Notes: generated by a model not told the origin, from the letters alone. 64,000 bases of DNA from Chrysomallon squamiferum (GCA_012295275.1 CM022674.1:2170742-2234741), one strand, 5' to 3'. Positions 34,640 to 46,440 are shown, counted from the stretch's first letter. Program-made: numbers and translations.

Positions 34640-35275
34640 ATTTACAATGAACAAAAGGAAACAAACAATAACAAAACAAAAAACAACAAAAAAGAAAAAA
34701 AAAAAAGAAAACAGAATTATTGTTTATCTCGAAACAATTTTTTTTTTTTCTCGCAACGAAAACAAGAGCAGAATTTCACTGCATGTTTGAGTTTGTGTTG
34801 TGGAACACAAAAGTTCAGAGATTAATTTTTCATCTGCGCTCAGCCAGTTTTTCTGTTTGTAAAATTATTGAGTAATATTATACAAGAATCATGACATGTT
34901 TACTGTCATTTCAACAACAGCTGACATCAGCGAAGTACAAACAACCAGTTTATTCTGACAACAGTTCGAAAACATTTATTCCAAATAACCGAGACAGACC
35001 CGATTTATATTTGTTTTAATCACGCAGAATAAATAAATAAATAAATAAATAAATTTAAAAAAAAGAAAATAATAAAAAAGTGAAAAGAAAGAAAAAAAAA
35101 GTAGATGAAAAAAGTAAATAAATAAAGGTTAGGGGAAAAGAAAAGAAAAAAAAAGAAAAAAAAGTTCTGAACAAATGCTGCGATGTTAAATGAGTTTTCA
35201 CGGAATCTCTTTCTTTTTTTTTTTTTTTTTTTTTCTACATTTTTTTTTTTTTTTTTTTTTTGTTACGTTACACTC
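34640..35275. repeat. A-rich, AAAT and poly-T low-complexity region
   Basis: A-rich tract at about 34660-34710, AAAT at 35030-35055, purine-rich A/G at 35055-35165, and T runs at 35214-35234 and 35241-35261. The sequence between is AT-rich and shows no gene. Confidence 0.75.
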
Positions 35276-35324
35276 TTCCCGATTTCTGGCTGGAAAGTTA
35301 AAAACAAATTTGTAACCTTATCCG

Positions 35325-35485
35325 AAATTATCACCCCCTTGTGCAAGTTTTGAACAGTTTTCTTAAAACGCGATAATTTGCCTTAATGAAAGTAGCGCAT
35401 TCGTGGACATTTTCCTATTAGATTTACAGGGACAAACGAAAATTAATTTGGCAAACTTGCGCTAATTCTGATAAAAGAATTTTTA
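35325..35485. promoter_or_regulatory. Conserved-element-like unique block
   Basis: Non-repetitive with AAACGCGATAATTTGCC, AAAATTAATTTGGC and TTGCGCTAATTCTG, i.e. several AATT/TAAT cores in a GC-balanced block flanked by homopolymers. Inferred from motifs only. Confidence 0.3.
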
Positions 35486-35602
35486 ATTTTTTTTTTTTTT
35501 TTTTTAAACAATATTTTGGAGAAAGAGTAAAATAATAATTATGTGAATATTTAAAAAAAAAAAAAAAGAAAAAAAAATTGAAACATTACTTTATAAAATA
35601 AG

Positions 35603-35622
35603 TTAAAGACATGCGGAGGTGT
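35603..35622 (+). repeat. Dispersed 20-bp repeat, copy 2
   Basis: Identical to 29110-29129 and immediately upstream of a long CT array. Confidence 0.7.
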
Positions 35623-35631
35623 GTTTGTCTA

Positions 35632-35737
<106 letters not shown>

Positions 35738-36029
35738 AGATAAAATGTGCAAATTACTGAATGAATGAAGAATATATATATAAATATGTAAGTTTGAGTG
35801 AATAAATAAATATAACAACAAATATATAGTAAATACATGAATGAAAAATAAATTAATACAGACATCTATACATAGTCTACATAAATAATTCATCCATCCA
35901 TCCACCCATCCATCCGTCCAACCATCCAGTTAAATACAACATAGCATAGTTTAATAAAACATAACATACCATGCATACATGAATACACACAAACAGACAG
36001 ACATTCACACAAACATACATACACCCAGA

Positions 36030-36400
36030 AAACAAACCAATACAAATTAAATTTCAACCTTCCAGACGGAGCTCTAACGATTACCCCGCCCCCTTTTCCG
36101 TTTATACTGCAATTCCAATTTCCATACCCTATCCAAGTCACAATCCCAAATCCCTTTTCTAGCCCGAGGCGAATCCCAGTTCATCTTTTCAGCATGTGCA
36201 GAAATGCAGTATCGAAACTGTGTGAGTTTCTTGTGAATTCCTTGCTGAAACAATCCGCGAAAATGAAAGGAATTTGTTCAAAGCCTTGTTTAATGGTTTC
36301 TTCAAAACATCAGAGAAAAATCCTGATCCTAAAGCTGCCCGCGGGTTTTACACAAATGTTTTGAAAATGTCGCAAATTTTGAGCTTCTTTTTTTTACTTC
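36030..36400. other. Unique spacer
   Basis: Non-repetitive and moderately GC-balanced. Contains CCAGACGGAGCT, matching a word near 30080 in inverted orientation. No convincing exon. Confidence 0.4.
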
Positions 36401-36413
36401 TTCTAAGCAATTC

Positions 36414-36552
<139 letters not shown>

Positions 36553-36695
36553 GTTTTATTCTACAAGGTGTTAAATTTAATCCCCATAATAGTAAAGATC
36601 TTTATATCAGGAACTTCTCAAGTAACAAAGCTATAAAACGGAGATCTGAGAAAACTGACTTTAAGTTGTTTTTTTGTTGTTTTATTCGTCAAATA

Positions 36696-36698
<3 letters not shown>

Positions 36699-36778
<80 letters not shown>
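36699..36778. repeat. (CT)n microsatellite, about 40 units
   Basis: A pure CT array; inverted partner of the GA array at 36416-36549. Confidence 0.98.
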
Positions 36779-36779
<1 letters not shown>

Positions 36780-37060
36780 CAGTTTTTTTTTTTTTTAAAG
36801 CTAAAGTGAAACGTTAGTAACGGTAAAAGAAAGTTTTCTTAGCAATAAGCTTCTTTAATTAATGACTGAGTGAGATTTCAGTTTTCCCTTCGTTTCTAAT
36901 GAAATTGACATCCTTCGGTAAGCGAAAAGCAATGTACATGACTACAGTTGTCTATTTCTGGCTCTGACGTCCTTATTTCAAATGGATTTCCATGTCTTTT
37001 TCATTCTTTTTGTTTAATTGCATTTTGCACTGACGAACTGCAGCAAATGTCGATAAAGGG

Positions 37061-37106
37061 GTGACGTAATTGCGCGTGACGTAATTGCACGTGATCGTTA
37101 CACGTG
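37061..37106. promoter_or_regulatory. Tandem bZIP sites and two CACGTG E-boxes
   Basis: GTGACGTAATTGCGC (37061-37075) and GTGACGTAATTGCAC (37076-37090) are a 15-bp tandem duplication with one mismatch. CACGTG boxes at 37088-37093 and 37101-37106 follow. TGACGTAA is a bZIP (ATF/CREB or PAR-bZIP) site and CACGTG is a bHLH site. Compact and unusual; binding is inferred. Confidence 0.42.
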
Positions 37107-37179
37107 ATTCGAAGACAGGAGAAAGAGTCTAGAAAATGCCACGCAAATAATTTTAGAATATGTTTGATTTCTCCTTTTA

Positions 37180-37286
37180 CTTTTCTTTATTTCTTTCTCT
37201 CTTTCGTTCTTTTTTTCTTTCGTTCTTCATTTTCCTATCAGTTTTATTAAATTTTGTAATTGTTTTATTTTTTTTAGTTTCTTTTG

Positions 37287-37317
<31 letters not shown>

Positions 37318-37420
37318 CATTTAGGAATTCTGCATATCTTTTTAGCTTTTATTCATTCATTTATTTTTTTAACACTTATCTTCTTTTCTTTTTTCTTCTT
37401 TCCTTTTTGCATTCAGTATT
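37180..37420. repeat. Pyrimidine-rich TTTC and poly-T region
   Basis: TTTC-rich DNA with a T run at about 37289-37317. Confidence 0.8.
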
Positions 37421-37461
37421 TTGGTCTTTAGATAAATTGGTAATCTTTCTGGAAATGAAAA

Positions 37462-37741
37462 AGTAAAAATAAAATAAAATTAAAAAATAAAATAAAATAA
37501 AATAAAATAAAATAAATAAATAAATAAATAAGCAAATAAATAAATAAATAAATAAATAAATAAGTAAATAAATATAAATAAATAAAAAGTAAATATAACA
37601 GAAACAAGATAAAAATGAAATATTTAAAACCGAAAGAACACACATATACAAACACAACATAAAATAAATCACACTCACTGCAAAGAAAAATAAATCAACA
37701 AATAAATAAATAAATAAATAAAAAAAAAAAATATAAATATA

Positions 37742-37775
<34 letters not shown>

Positions 37776-37810
37776 AAAAAATTTAAAATTAAAAATTAAA
37801 AAAAATTAAA
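37462..37810. repeat. (AAAAT)/(AAAT) arrays and poly-A
   Basis: AAAAT at 37485-37515, AAAT at 37516-37590 and 37690-37722, and an A run at about 37745-37773. Confidence 0.95.
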
Positions 37811-38089
37811 TAAAAAAAATTACAAGTAAGAAGGAATTAAAATAGGAACATATCATAATTTGCTGATTTATTACTTCCCTGATTATCTGTGTTCTCTGTT
37901 GAGTATTGATTTAAGTACAACCATAGTCTGCGTAGGTATTAACGTGAATGTAGATACAACATGAAAGAAAGTGTGTAAATCCAGGTAGATTTTCTCCGTG
38001 TGATTTGTTTATAGAACTCACCTACTGAGACAGGTAACAGTCACTAATGAGTTCATCTTATTTTTATTATCAGTGATGGGAATATAAAA

Positions 38090-38455
38090 ATAGAATAATA
38101 TAAAATAAAATAACATAACATAAAATAAAATAAAATAAAATGAAATGAAATAAAATAAAATAAAATAAAATAAAATAAAACAAAACAAAATAAAATAAAA
38201 CAAAACAAAACAAAACAAAACAAAACAAAACAAAACAAAACAAAACAAAACAAAACAGAAATAAAATAAAATAAAATAAAACAACATAAAATAAAATAAA
38301 ATAAAATAAAATAAAATAAAATAAAATAAAATAAAATAAAATAAAATAAAATAAAATAAAACAAAACAGAAATAAAATAAAATAAAATAAAATAAAATAA
38401 AATATGTAAACCAAAACAAAACAAAATAGAATAAAGTGAAATAAAATAAATAAAT
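38090..38455. repeat. (AAAAT)n with (AAAAC)n block
   Basis: About 365 bp of pentanucleotide repeat. The AAAAC variant forms a homogeneous block at about 38199-38256 inside AAAAT, showing local spread of one variant. Phe/Leu/Tyr/Ile minus-strand frames are artefacts. Confidence 0.97.
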
Positions 38456-38577
38456 AAGCTGAATTGAATTAAAATGAAGTAAAATAAAAATAAAAAAAAA
38501 ATAATAAATAAAATAATAATAAATAAATAATTGAAAATAGGCAAAACATGACAAAAATAAATATAATACATATATAC

Positions 38578-38695
38578 ATACACACTCACACATACATACA
38601 TACATACATACATACATACATACATACATACATACATACATACATACATACATACATACATACATACATACATACATAAATAAATAAATAAATAA
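38578..38695. repeat. (CATA)n tetranucleotide array
   Basis: About 23 CATA units followed by AAAT. Confidence 0.97.
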
Positions 38696-38822
38696 TCGAA
38701 AACATGGACAGAAAAAGAAAACCTCACAAGGAATATATTTGAAAATGTCAAAACTTTTATGTAAAAAACACGTCATCATAAAAAAAAAAAAAAAAAAGAG
38801 AAAAAACGTCACGTCATTTCAG

Positions 38823-38897
38823 GTGCGTGTTGGACAAATATTAAAACACTAATTTCTTGGGCTTGTCAAAAATACTCAACAAACAAATGCACGCCAG
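38823..38897 (+). CDS. Candidate internal exon, phase-symmetric, unknown product
   Basis: A 75-bp segment between CATTTCAG (38815-38822) and a strong GCCAG/GTAAGA donor (38898). One frame is open throughout (2 bases, 24 codons, 1 base) and reads ACWTNIKTLISWACQKYSTN, then KCTP. Intron phases would match on both sides, as in extracellular modules, and three Cys and two Trp occur. Against it, the acceptor has an A-rich instead of pyrimidine-rich tract, and an open frame this short is not rare by chance. Confidence 0.18.
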
Positions 38898-38914
38898 GTA
38901 AGAAAGCGAGTTCT

Positions 38915-39960
38915 ACTGGCCTGTATTTGTTTAGTTCAGTTTACGTGAAAAACTTTCTCTTCTTTCACTTTTCTTTACCGTCAACTTTGTCTCGTCGTTT
39001 CAGGCGCAGAACTAGAAAGTATTTCGGGGTGTGTGTGTGTGTGGGGTGGGGTGGGGGTGTGTGTTATCCTCCACAGCTGATGTTGAAAGCGATCAATTTT
39101 TATCTCGCAATTAAAGTAAAATAAAACAATTTTTTTTTTTCATTTATTTCACATATAAAACGCACTGATACAGAAACACTCACATACACACGTATACACA
39201 AATTATATACACTTCATATATAGGTAATACAGAGAGGCGAGATTTCCAGAACTCACCCTGTAAACAAACATAGGTTAGGACTTATAATTTCATTAGGTAC
39301 AGTTTGGTACCGAATTCCCTTTTTTAATTTCATGCTTCGTTGTACAGGGTGTGAAGTATATGAACCGTCATTATAAAGTTCTTGCTCTGTCTTAAAACTT
39401 CTAATCTATGGATGATAGAACTGATCTGTAAAAAGGATAAGAGAAAAACAAAAAATGATTTGTTTAATATATTTATTGTAGCGATTCTTAATTTTCAATA
39501 TGACCACCATCGTTATCGATATAACAGAAAATCAGCTACAAAATGTATTTCCAGAATCGTATCACTATTTTTATCCATCCATTATAATGCTAATTATGTT
39601 TAAAATTCTTTTCCTTTTTATCCTGTTTATAGATCAGTTCTTTCATCATCAGTTACAAGTTATGAAAATTTAAAATTACACACATACTTTATATGTTGAC
39701 TATATTTTTAAATGGTGTAGCTTGGGCGAGGTAAATTATTATTTAATTATTTCGCCAAAATTTAAGTTATGTAGACAGACAGACCAATTCTTTTTTCTTT
39801 TAGTTGTCAGCGTGTTGTGAAATTGAAAAACAGAATTCGGTTGAAATAATGTGAAGATTTAGATAATAATAATAATAATGTGTGTTTTAATAAACGCTAG
39901 GATCTAAATGTGAGCAATGGAGCATAATGATTGACTTTCTATTATCGGTTATCAAACACC
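38915..39960. other. Mostly unique AT-rich spacer with a G-rich site
   Basis: Contains a G-quadruplex-prone stretch at about 39026-39057 (four G4-5 runs separated by T or a GT array), a T10 run near 39131 and a short AAT run near 39867. An open frame at 39382-39603 lacks recognisable features. Confidence 0.4.
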
Positions 39961-39969
39961 ATAATCTTC

Positions 39970-39992
39970 TTCGTTTTTTTCTTTTTTTCTTT

Positions 39993-40028
<36 letters not shown>

Positions 40029-40120
40029 CTTTTCTTTTTTTTTTTTTTTTTTTTTGTTTTGTGGCACTACACGAGAAGATTGCTTAATTTTCGATTACTT
40101 TTTTTTTTTTTTTTTTTTTT
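39970..40120. repeat. Poly-T rich region
   Basis: T runs with C and G interruptions at 39973-40056 and a T run at about 40099-40120. Confidence 0.95.
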
Positions 40121-40247
40121 GGCAGTTAGTATATGTATTTAATATATGTAATATATAACCCACAATGACGAAATCTACATAATTCTTCCGATAGCAATAA
40201 ATGTATTTTATATCAACGTTTCCATAAACAGGGGAAAAAAATAAATA

Positions 40248-40261
40248 AACAAACAAACAGA

Positions 40262-40304
<43 letters not shown>

Positions 40305-40343
40305 CAATGAATAATAAATAAATAAATAAATAAATAGATAAAA

Positions 40344-40378
<35 letters not shown>

Positions 40379-40415
40379 AAAAAATAAAAAATAAAAAATA
40401 AAATAAAATAATAAA
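40248..40415. repeat. (AAAT)n array
   Basis: AAAT with few interruptions, then AAAAT and A-rich units. It may be the A/T-rich tail of the SINE remnant that follows on the minus strand. Confidence 0.95.
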
Positions 40416-40439
40416 GTAACCTTTCTCTGAATATTTGTT

Positions 40440-40560
40440 GGAACAGGAAAATAACCCATCTAATCCCCCCCCCCTCCCTCCCAACAACAGTTTTGAACCT
40501 GCAACCGATGGCGCCTGGGGAGAGAGTTCTGACCTCTGACCCCTTCTCAATACCTGAAAC
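40440..40560 (-). mobile_element. tRNA-derived SINE remnant
   Basis: On the minus strand, GGTTCAAAACT (plus 40489-40499) matches a pol III box B (GGTTCRANTCC) at 9 of 11 positions. The upstream GGGGTCAGAGGTCAGAACTC sits where a D-arm/box A would be. The downstream body is G-rich and then runs into AAAT-type sequence as a 3' tail. The box-A-like part contains a DR1 nuclear-receptor site. Family unknown; decayed copy. Confidence 0.4.
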
Positions 40561-40894
40561 GTTTTTTTTTTTTTACCTAAGAACGAAATCTGGCCACTTT
40601 CTTGTGCAGGTGCAGGACATCGCGTGGGGTCAAACTGAACCACAGATTTTTTTACCTGCTAGAAAAAATAATTAAGATGCAGGTGTCAGGCTAGGGTGAC
40701 CTGTGAAAAGAACAGATGTATGTTTTGATAATACCTGTCAGTTTAAACACACACGCACGCCGTTCTGTTCAGACCGGGGCACTTCCTTCGTGCGCCTCTG
40801 TACGAATTACAGGCGGGCGGCTTGGTTTATGTCAGCGTTTTGTTTTTAGTGTGGTGTGTGTTTATTTTGTCTGTCAGTAGTTCTTCAGTTGTGA

Positions 40895-41008
<114 letters not shown>

Positions 41009-41174
41009 TTTTTCTCTGTGTGTATTTCTATGCATCTAGACGTGGTTGTATAATACATCACTGTCTATGTTTATTTTAAAATCTCTTTGTGTCTGTGTTT
41101 ATGTGCGTCTGTGTGTGTAGTTTGGCTCTTATATTTTATTTTTATTATTAATGTATCGTATTATTTAGTTCTCA

Positions 41175-41182
41175 TGACGTCA
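41175..41182. promoter_or_regulatory. Palindromic CRE (TGACGTCA)
   Basis: An exact octamer followed by TACGTCG. Binding is inferred. Confidence 0.38.
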
Positions 41183-41284
41183 TACGTCGACTCTAACAAG
41201 GAACTGTCATTCCACCCACGTATTCACTACGACATTTCTAATCAACCAACACACAGTAAACACACAGACATTCCAATCAACAAC

Positions 41285-41405
41285 CTACCAGTTTAACACA
41301 TGCACTGTCCGGGAATCGATCTCGTGACCCCAGGCTCCTAACATAAGCCATGTACAAGGGTAATAATGTACAAAGGAAACCGGTGGACATTTCACCCCAC
41401 TAACC
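41285..41405 (-). mobile_element. tRNA-like SINE remnant
   Basis: On the minus strand GAGATCGATTCCCGG (plus 41309-41323) resembles box B and the T-arm. TGGGTTAGTGGGG upstream resembles a box A, but the A-B distance is longer than in tRNA. The same GATCRATTCCC word occurs in the SINE-like segments at 58744 and 51350. Degenerate; element borders unclear. Confidence 0.3.
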
Positions 41406-41409
41406 CAGT

Positions 41410-41411
41410 CT

Positions 41412-41442
<31 letters not shown>
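41410..41442. repeat. Poly-T tract
   Basis: T runs separated by a single C. Confidence 0.93.
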
Positions 41443-41449
41443 CCGGCTG

Positions 41450-41960
41450 TTAACATCGTGCTAACTTTAACATAGGCACGAATACTAAATCAGATATTTA
41501 CGTCTTGTTCGCGTTTACGCACGTACCGTTCTAAACTAAATAGACCAGGATACAGCAACATACAACAACATCATCACCTTGCTATTTCACAGCTTCGTTT
41601 CTTACAAGCCTTAAAATTTTTAAAATTCGAACTAGCACTTTCTTGTAAGCTCGGGTGAATCACGTAGTTTTTCACGTACAAACAAAACCATAACTTTTCA
41701 GTCCACTAGAGAGATCAAAAAAACAACGTCGTAAATGTTTTAGTTCACGGTGAAGCTCGCTCGATGGCAATTTGGTTATTACACTTGGATGAAGACGTCG
41801 TGCTGTGAACATGTCTGTGCATGCGACAGTCAGCCACGACGTAATTACGTGTCTACGACGGCGATTCGCGTATTTCTGATTTCGTCGTCTTCGTTGAAGT
41901 GTTAAATGTCTAACGTGTTGCCGCGCGGTTTTCTTGCTTTTATCTGTTTTTAACTGTGAG
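41450..41960. other. Unique CpG-containing spacer
   Basis: Non-repetitive. The 41780-41935 part is CpG-rich (CACGACGTAATTACGTGTCTACGACGG and similar, including a CRE-like ACGTAATTACGT palindrome). Possible regulatory DNA; no exon seen. Confidence 0.3.
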
Positions 41961-42024
41961 AAAGAAATTTTTTGTGAAGCAGTTTAGAAACTGTATCACT
42001 GTATAAAGTATATCATTGTGTTTA

Positions 42025-42134
<110 letters not shown>

Positions 42135-42299
42135 GTACATATATATATATATAAATTTAATTAAATGAACAATTGCAGAAATATAGAAAGAAAAATCTAG
42201 AAAAGAAAACAAACTAAAATATAACAATATTTATAGACAGGGTGACAGAAAAATAAATAAATAAATTAATGAAAGAATTAACAAAGAAAGAAAGGTAGA

Positions 42300-42485
42300 A
42301 AAAAAAATTAAAATTAAAATTAAAATTAAAATTAAAATTAAAATTTGAAATTGAAATTGAAAATGAAAATGACTAAAAAAATTAAAATTAAAATTAAAAT
42401 TAAAATCAAAATCAAAATTAAATTCAAAATTCAAAATAAAAATAAAAATAAATATAAAAATAAAAATAAAAATAAAAATCAAAAT
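42300..42485. repeat. (AAAATT)n and (AAAATA)n hexanucleotide arrays
   Basis: AAAATT units at 42305-42345 and 42380-42420, drifting through GAAATT, AAAATC and AAAATA variants, an unusual hexamer in this window. The alternating Lys/Ile/Asn frames are artefacts. Confidence 0.93.
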
Positions 42486-42639
42486 AACAATAACAATAAA
42501 CTTTCGTCACAAAATAAAATCTTCCCAGAAAGAAACCTTGATTAATATCCAATGATTCAGTGGATTTGGTTTTCCATTCACACAAATTTAATCATTTCAT
42601 TCATGACAATAGCTGATAAACCCCAACTCTTTTTTTTTT

Positions 42640-42850
42640 GTTCAGTATATTTAAAGAAGCTCTATATTTGAACAACCCTTAGGGACACCAGACACCTTTG
42701 ATCTAAATTTGTTATGGCGTAATCTTAAGCTCCTTACAAGGGTCTTTTGAACCCGATACAGAAACCCCTCAGAAATCTTCTTGATTTAATCCCCACCCCC
42801 CGGGTATATGTGCACGCATCTTGTGTCGCCATCTTGTGTGTGAAATGTCC
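42640..42850. other. Unique spacer with YY1-like site
   Basis: GC-balanced non-repetitive sequence with a C9 run near 42795 and GCCATCTTG (42828-42836), a YY1-like motif on the minus strand. Confidence 0.35.
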
Positions 42851-42924
42851 GTGTAATTTTGAGGAAAGAATAAATGTAAACAAGTATTAATGATGAGAAC
42901 ATAAAATGAGTGAGCCAAAGACGG

Positions 42925-43160
42925 ATAGCTAGATAAATAGCTAGATAGATAGATAGATGGATAGATAGATAGATAGATAGTTAGATAGATAGATAGTTAG
43001 ATAGATAGATAAATAGATAGATAGATAGATAAATGGACATATATATATATATAGATAGATAGATAAATAGATAGGTAGATAGACATCTAAAAAGATAGAT
43101 AGATAGACATATAGATAGATAGATGGATGGATATAGAGATAGATAGATAGGCTGACAGAC
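42925..43160. repeat. (GATA)n array with AAAT and GACA variants
   Basis: GATA tetranucleotides with a short TA run near 43040. Confidence 0.95.
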
Positions 43161-43639
43161 AGAGAGAAAAAATAAATCATTGAATTTACTATACAAAATG
43201 AAGATACACACATTTTATAACTTTGACGTTTTTTCCTCGAAATGTTAATTGTAACATAGTCATTGTAACGCCGACCTGTCAATAAACAACACAAAAAAAA
43301 AAAAAAAAAAAATAGATGCTAAGACGATGAATAAAACGTTATTTACACCATCGTGCTTTCATCATCAGCTGACAATAAGTGTTTACATTTGAGGTGTCGA
43401 CATAAACTGAAGCAACAATGCAGCAGTGATAGGTACACACAGAATCGCATGAGATGCTAATAAGTATTTACTTACCATTGTACTGCTTATCTCACGTGTT
43501 GTGTTTGTTCATAAAGTGAAGTTGAGTACACTTCATCGTAAATATGCGAGTTCGTATTGGTTTATAATTGTTTTCCTTAACCCAGTTTTGTTCTCTTTAT
43601 TATTGTCTCTGTTTTCACATTTTAAGATATGCCGTTTTT

Positions 43640-43735
<96 letters not shown>
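43640..43735. repeat. (CT)n microsatellite, about 47 units
   Basis: A pure CT array. Confidence 0.98.
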
Positions 43736-43737
<2 letters not shown>

Positions 43738-44129
43738 GTACATAATATACATACGTACACAAACATAGCAAACATTAATGAGAAAATCGTATCAATTTAA
43801 TATTAAGATTAAGGATTATCATAAAGGAATTGATGTATTATTTTTTATAAATAAATACATAAAACAATAATAATAGTAATAATAATAATATCAATAACAA
43901 TAATGACTACAAGAAAAAAAAAGAAAAAGAAGAAAAGGAAGAAAGAAAGAAGGACAACAACATCGGACACAGTAAACTACAACAAATCCTACAGTAAAAA
44001 AAAAAGTCTAACAGCACAAGGACAAAGTTAAATACATGGCTATAATCCAGAGCTTCTATTATACAGCACGCTGTTCCCGTTCATTTTCAATCTCGAATTT
44101 CCTCGTTCATTTCTGGCGAAAGGTCAGCA

Positions 44130-44240
44130 AAGTGGTCGTCCGTTATTGTGTACATCACGTCATAGTGACACGTTAGACGACTGCAAAGCGTCATTCCATT
44201 GTGACGTGATACGCCGATTCAGCAGCGCCATGGCAACCCG
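44130..44240. promoter_or_regulatory. CRE-half-site cluster with X-box-like motif
   Basis: CACGTCATAGTGACACG, GCGTCATTCC and TTGTGACGTGATACG are CRE-type half sites. CGCCATGGCAAC at 44227-44238 is an X-box-like half. The block is CpG-containing and unique. Inferred regulatory. Confidence 0.33.
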
Positions 44241-44375
44241 AATTGTTCGAAAGTAAACCACCCGTTTGCAGCAGCAGGAGAAACGTAAATGTGATACTGA
44301 GTAACGGTGACACACAGGTCGAGATTTTAATGTAGGTTTTCCCAGTGCTTCGATGTATACATGTTATGTCACGTT

Positions 44376-44640
44376 ATTTATTTATTTTATTTTATTTTAT
44401 TTTATTTGTTTGTTTGTTTGTTTGTTTGTTTGTTTGTTTGTTTGTTTGTTTGTTTGTTTGTTTGTTTGTTTATTTGTTTATTTATTTGTTTGTTTATTAT
44501 ATTTAATTATTTATTTATTTTATTTTATTTTATTTATTTTATTTATTTATTTTATTTTATTTTATTTTATTTTATTTTATTTTATTTTATTTATTTATTT
44601 TTTTTTTTGATTTGATTTGATTCATTTCATTTATTTATTT
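44376..44640. repeat. (TTTTA)/(TTTG)/(TTTA) array
   Basis: TTTTA at 44382-44406, TTTG at 44407-44470, then TTTA and TTTTA to about 44600. Confidence 0.96.
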
Positions 44641-44784
44641 TAATTACATTTTATTTTGCCACGATGGTAATAATAGTAATACCGTAGAAGAAAAAGAAGA
44701 AGAATAATAATAATAAAAAGAATTAAATTAATTTTGAATCTAATTTTTATTGTAGTACTGTTGTTGTTGTTGTTTTTAGTTCTT

Positions 44785-44813
44785 TCTTCTTCTTCTTCTT
44801 CTTCTTCTTCTTC

Positions 44814-44844
<31 letters not shown>

Positions 44845-44900
44845 TATTATTATTATTATTAATATCATCATCATCATCATCATTATCACCATCATTATTA
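44785..44900. repeat. (TTC)-(ATC)-(ATT)-(ATC) trinucleotide array
   Basis: Consecutive pure blocks of different trinucleotides. The TTC block (44785-44814) is a pyrimidine tract able to form triplex. Confidence 0.95.
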
Positions 44901-45205
44901 TTGTTATTGCTGTTCCAGCCATTATTATATATATATCGTTATTTGCTGCAATAATTTGGTTCTTTGTCACATCTTTTAAAAACGTGAATTTAACATTTTA
45001 AAAACATATTTTCCTGTTCATTCCTGTGTTATGCATCATGTTCATAACATCAGATTTATTTTTCTCTCTCAGCAAAAAGCATGTCATAACGTGTTAACCC
45101 ATGCAGCCTCTGTGAATACAGAGAAATAAATATCCTGAACAAAATAAAATAACACACACACACAGACACACACATAACAAAAATATACGTTACAGGTCAT
45201 TCTAC

Positions 45206-45219
45206 GTTGCCATGGTTCA
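45206..45219 (+). promoter_or_regulatory. RFX X-box-like motif
   Basis: GTTGCCATGGTTCA carries a perfect first half (GTTGCCATGG) and a weak second half of the RFX consensus. Located about 700 bp upstream of the candidate exon at 45914. Confidence 0.3.
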
Positions 45220-45284
45220 TCGAAAATACATTAAACACTGCTTCTTTTTGTGACAGCTTCTATTCAAAACCAGCGCTTTTTTAT

Positions 45285-45331
45285 TTTTTATTTTTTTTTT
45301 TTTTTTTTTTCTATTTGAAAAAGCCGATCGT

Positions 45332-45365
<34 letters not shown>
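45285..45365. repeat. Poly-T runs
   Basis: T runs at about 45291-45310 and 45336-45365. Confidence 0.93.
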
Positions 45366-45913
45366 CTCTATTCGGTCCCTTTAGGTTCTTTGTCCCTCTT
45401 CATCCTGTTTGAAATAGTCTTTTGTTGATTTGTAAGATTACGCTTAGGTCTGGGTTCGCCGCTAAAGTCTTTGTGGATATAGCGTGCCTTGAGGAGTCGA
45501 AGCAAGGTTTTTTGTTTTCTTCTTCGTTCTTTTCTGCTTCGACGAAACTACTCGAAGTTCCGCAAACAAATTAACGTTCTTCAAGTTTTCAAGCGACTGG
45601 TGTGTATTTGGCCGTGAATTTTTTTTTAACAAAGATTATTATTTTTTTTATTTTCTTCATTTTTTTAAATTTTTTGTTTATATATATACAGTGAATGAAC
45701 TGAACGGTTTAAACGGTTTAAATTTGAACCGGATGATTCATAAAACTTTTGAGACGTTTCGGGTCTTTGTACAGACTGTGTGTGTGTGGGTAGTGTGAAA
45801 TCTTTGTTCAGTCGATATAGCAGAGTTCGTTTGGTGTTAAAGGGTTCGGTGATTTTTTTCTCTGGAGAAATATTCTTAACGGATTTTGATACGGTACAAG
45901 CAGGAGGTGAAAT

Positions 45914-45949
45914 ATGAACGAGACTACAAGTACAGCGACCACAGTAAAG
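45914..45949 (+). CDS. Candidate first coding exon, unknown product
   Basis: ATG at 45914 opens 12 codons, MNETTSTATTVK, ending in AAG followed by the donor GTATGT (45950-45955) in phase 0. An in-frame TGA lies at 45908-45910. The N-E-T at residues 2-4 is an N-glycosylation sequon and the peptide is Thr-rich, as in extracellular N-termini of some membrane receptors. That analogy is inference only. The roughly 500 bp upstream is non-repetitive and could be 5' UTR. A 111-codon minus-strand frame (45665-46000) overlaps and is an alternative reading without recognisable domains. Confidence 0.25.
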
Positions 45950-46084
45950 GTATGTGACGTACTTGTTATATAATCTATTAGTTTTATTAATCGTTATCAA
46001 AACGTATTTGATAAACTATATATGCACAAACATATAGTTTAATTCGTTATATATGAAAAATATTTATATTTCACTACTTTAACG

Positions 46085-46440
<356 letters not shown>

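Noticed and set aside
36030-36080. AGCTCCGTCTGG shared in inverted orientation with about 30080
   Set aside because: A 12-base match alone could be chance and the flanks do not align; kept only as a note.
38022-38056. Minus-strand MNSLVTVTCLS ending at a consensus AG/GTGAGT donor
   Set aside because: Only 11 codons, adjacent to the AAAAT array; a perfect donor octamer is expected several times by chance in a window this size.
38018-38812. 264-codon minus-strand frame resembling a membrane protein
   Set aside because: The hydrophobic Phe/Leu/Tyr pattern comes from AAAAT, AAAAC and CATA repeats, not transmembrane segments; the same applies to 8775-9371 and 44353-44615.
45665-46000. 111-codon minus-strand frame
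   Set aside because: No domain recognised, and it overlaps the plus-strand exon candidate; no basis to prefer it.
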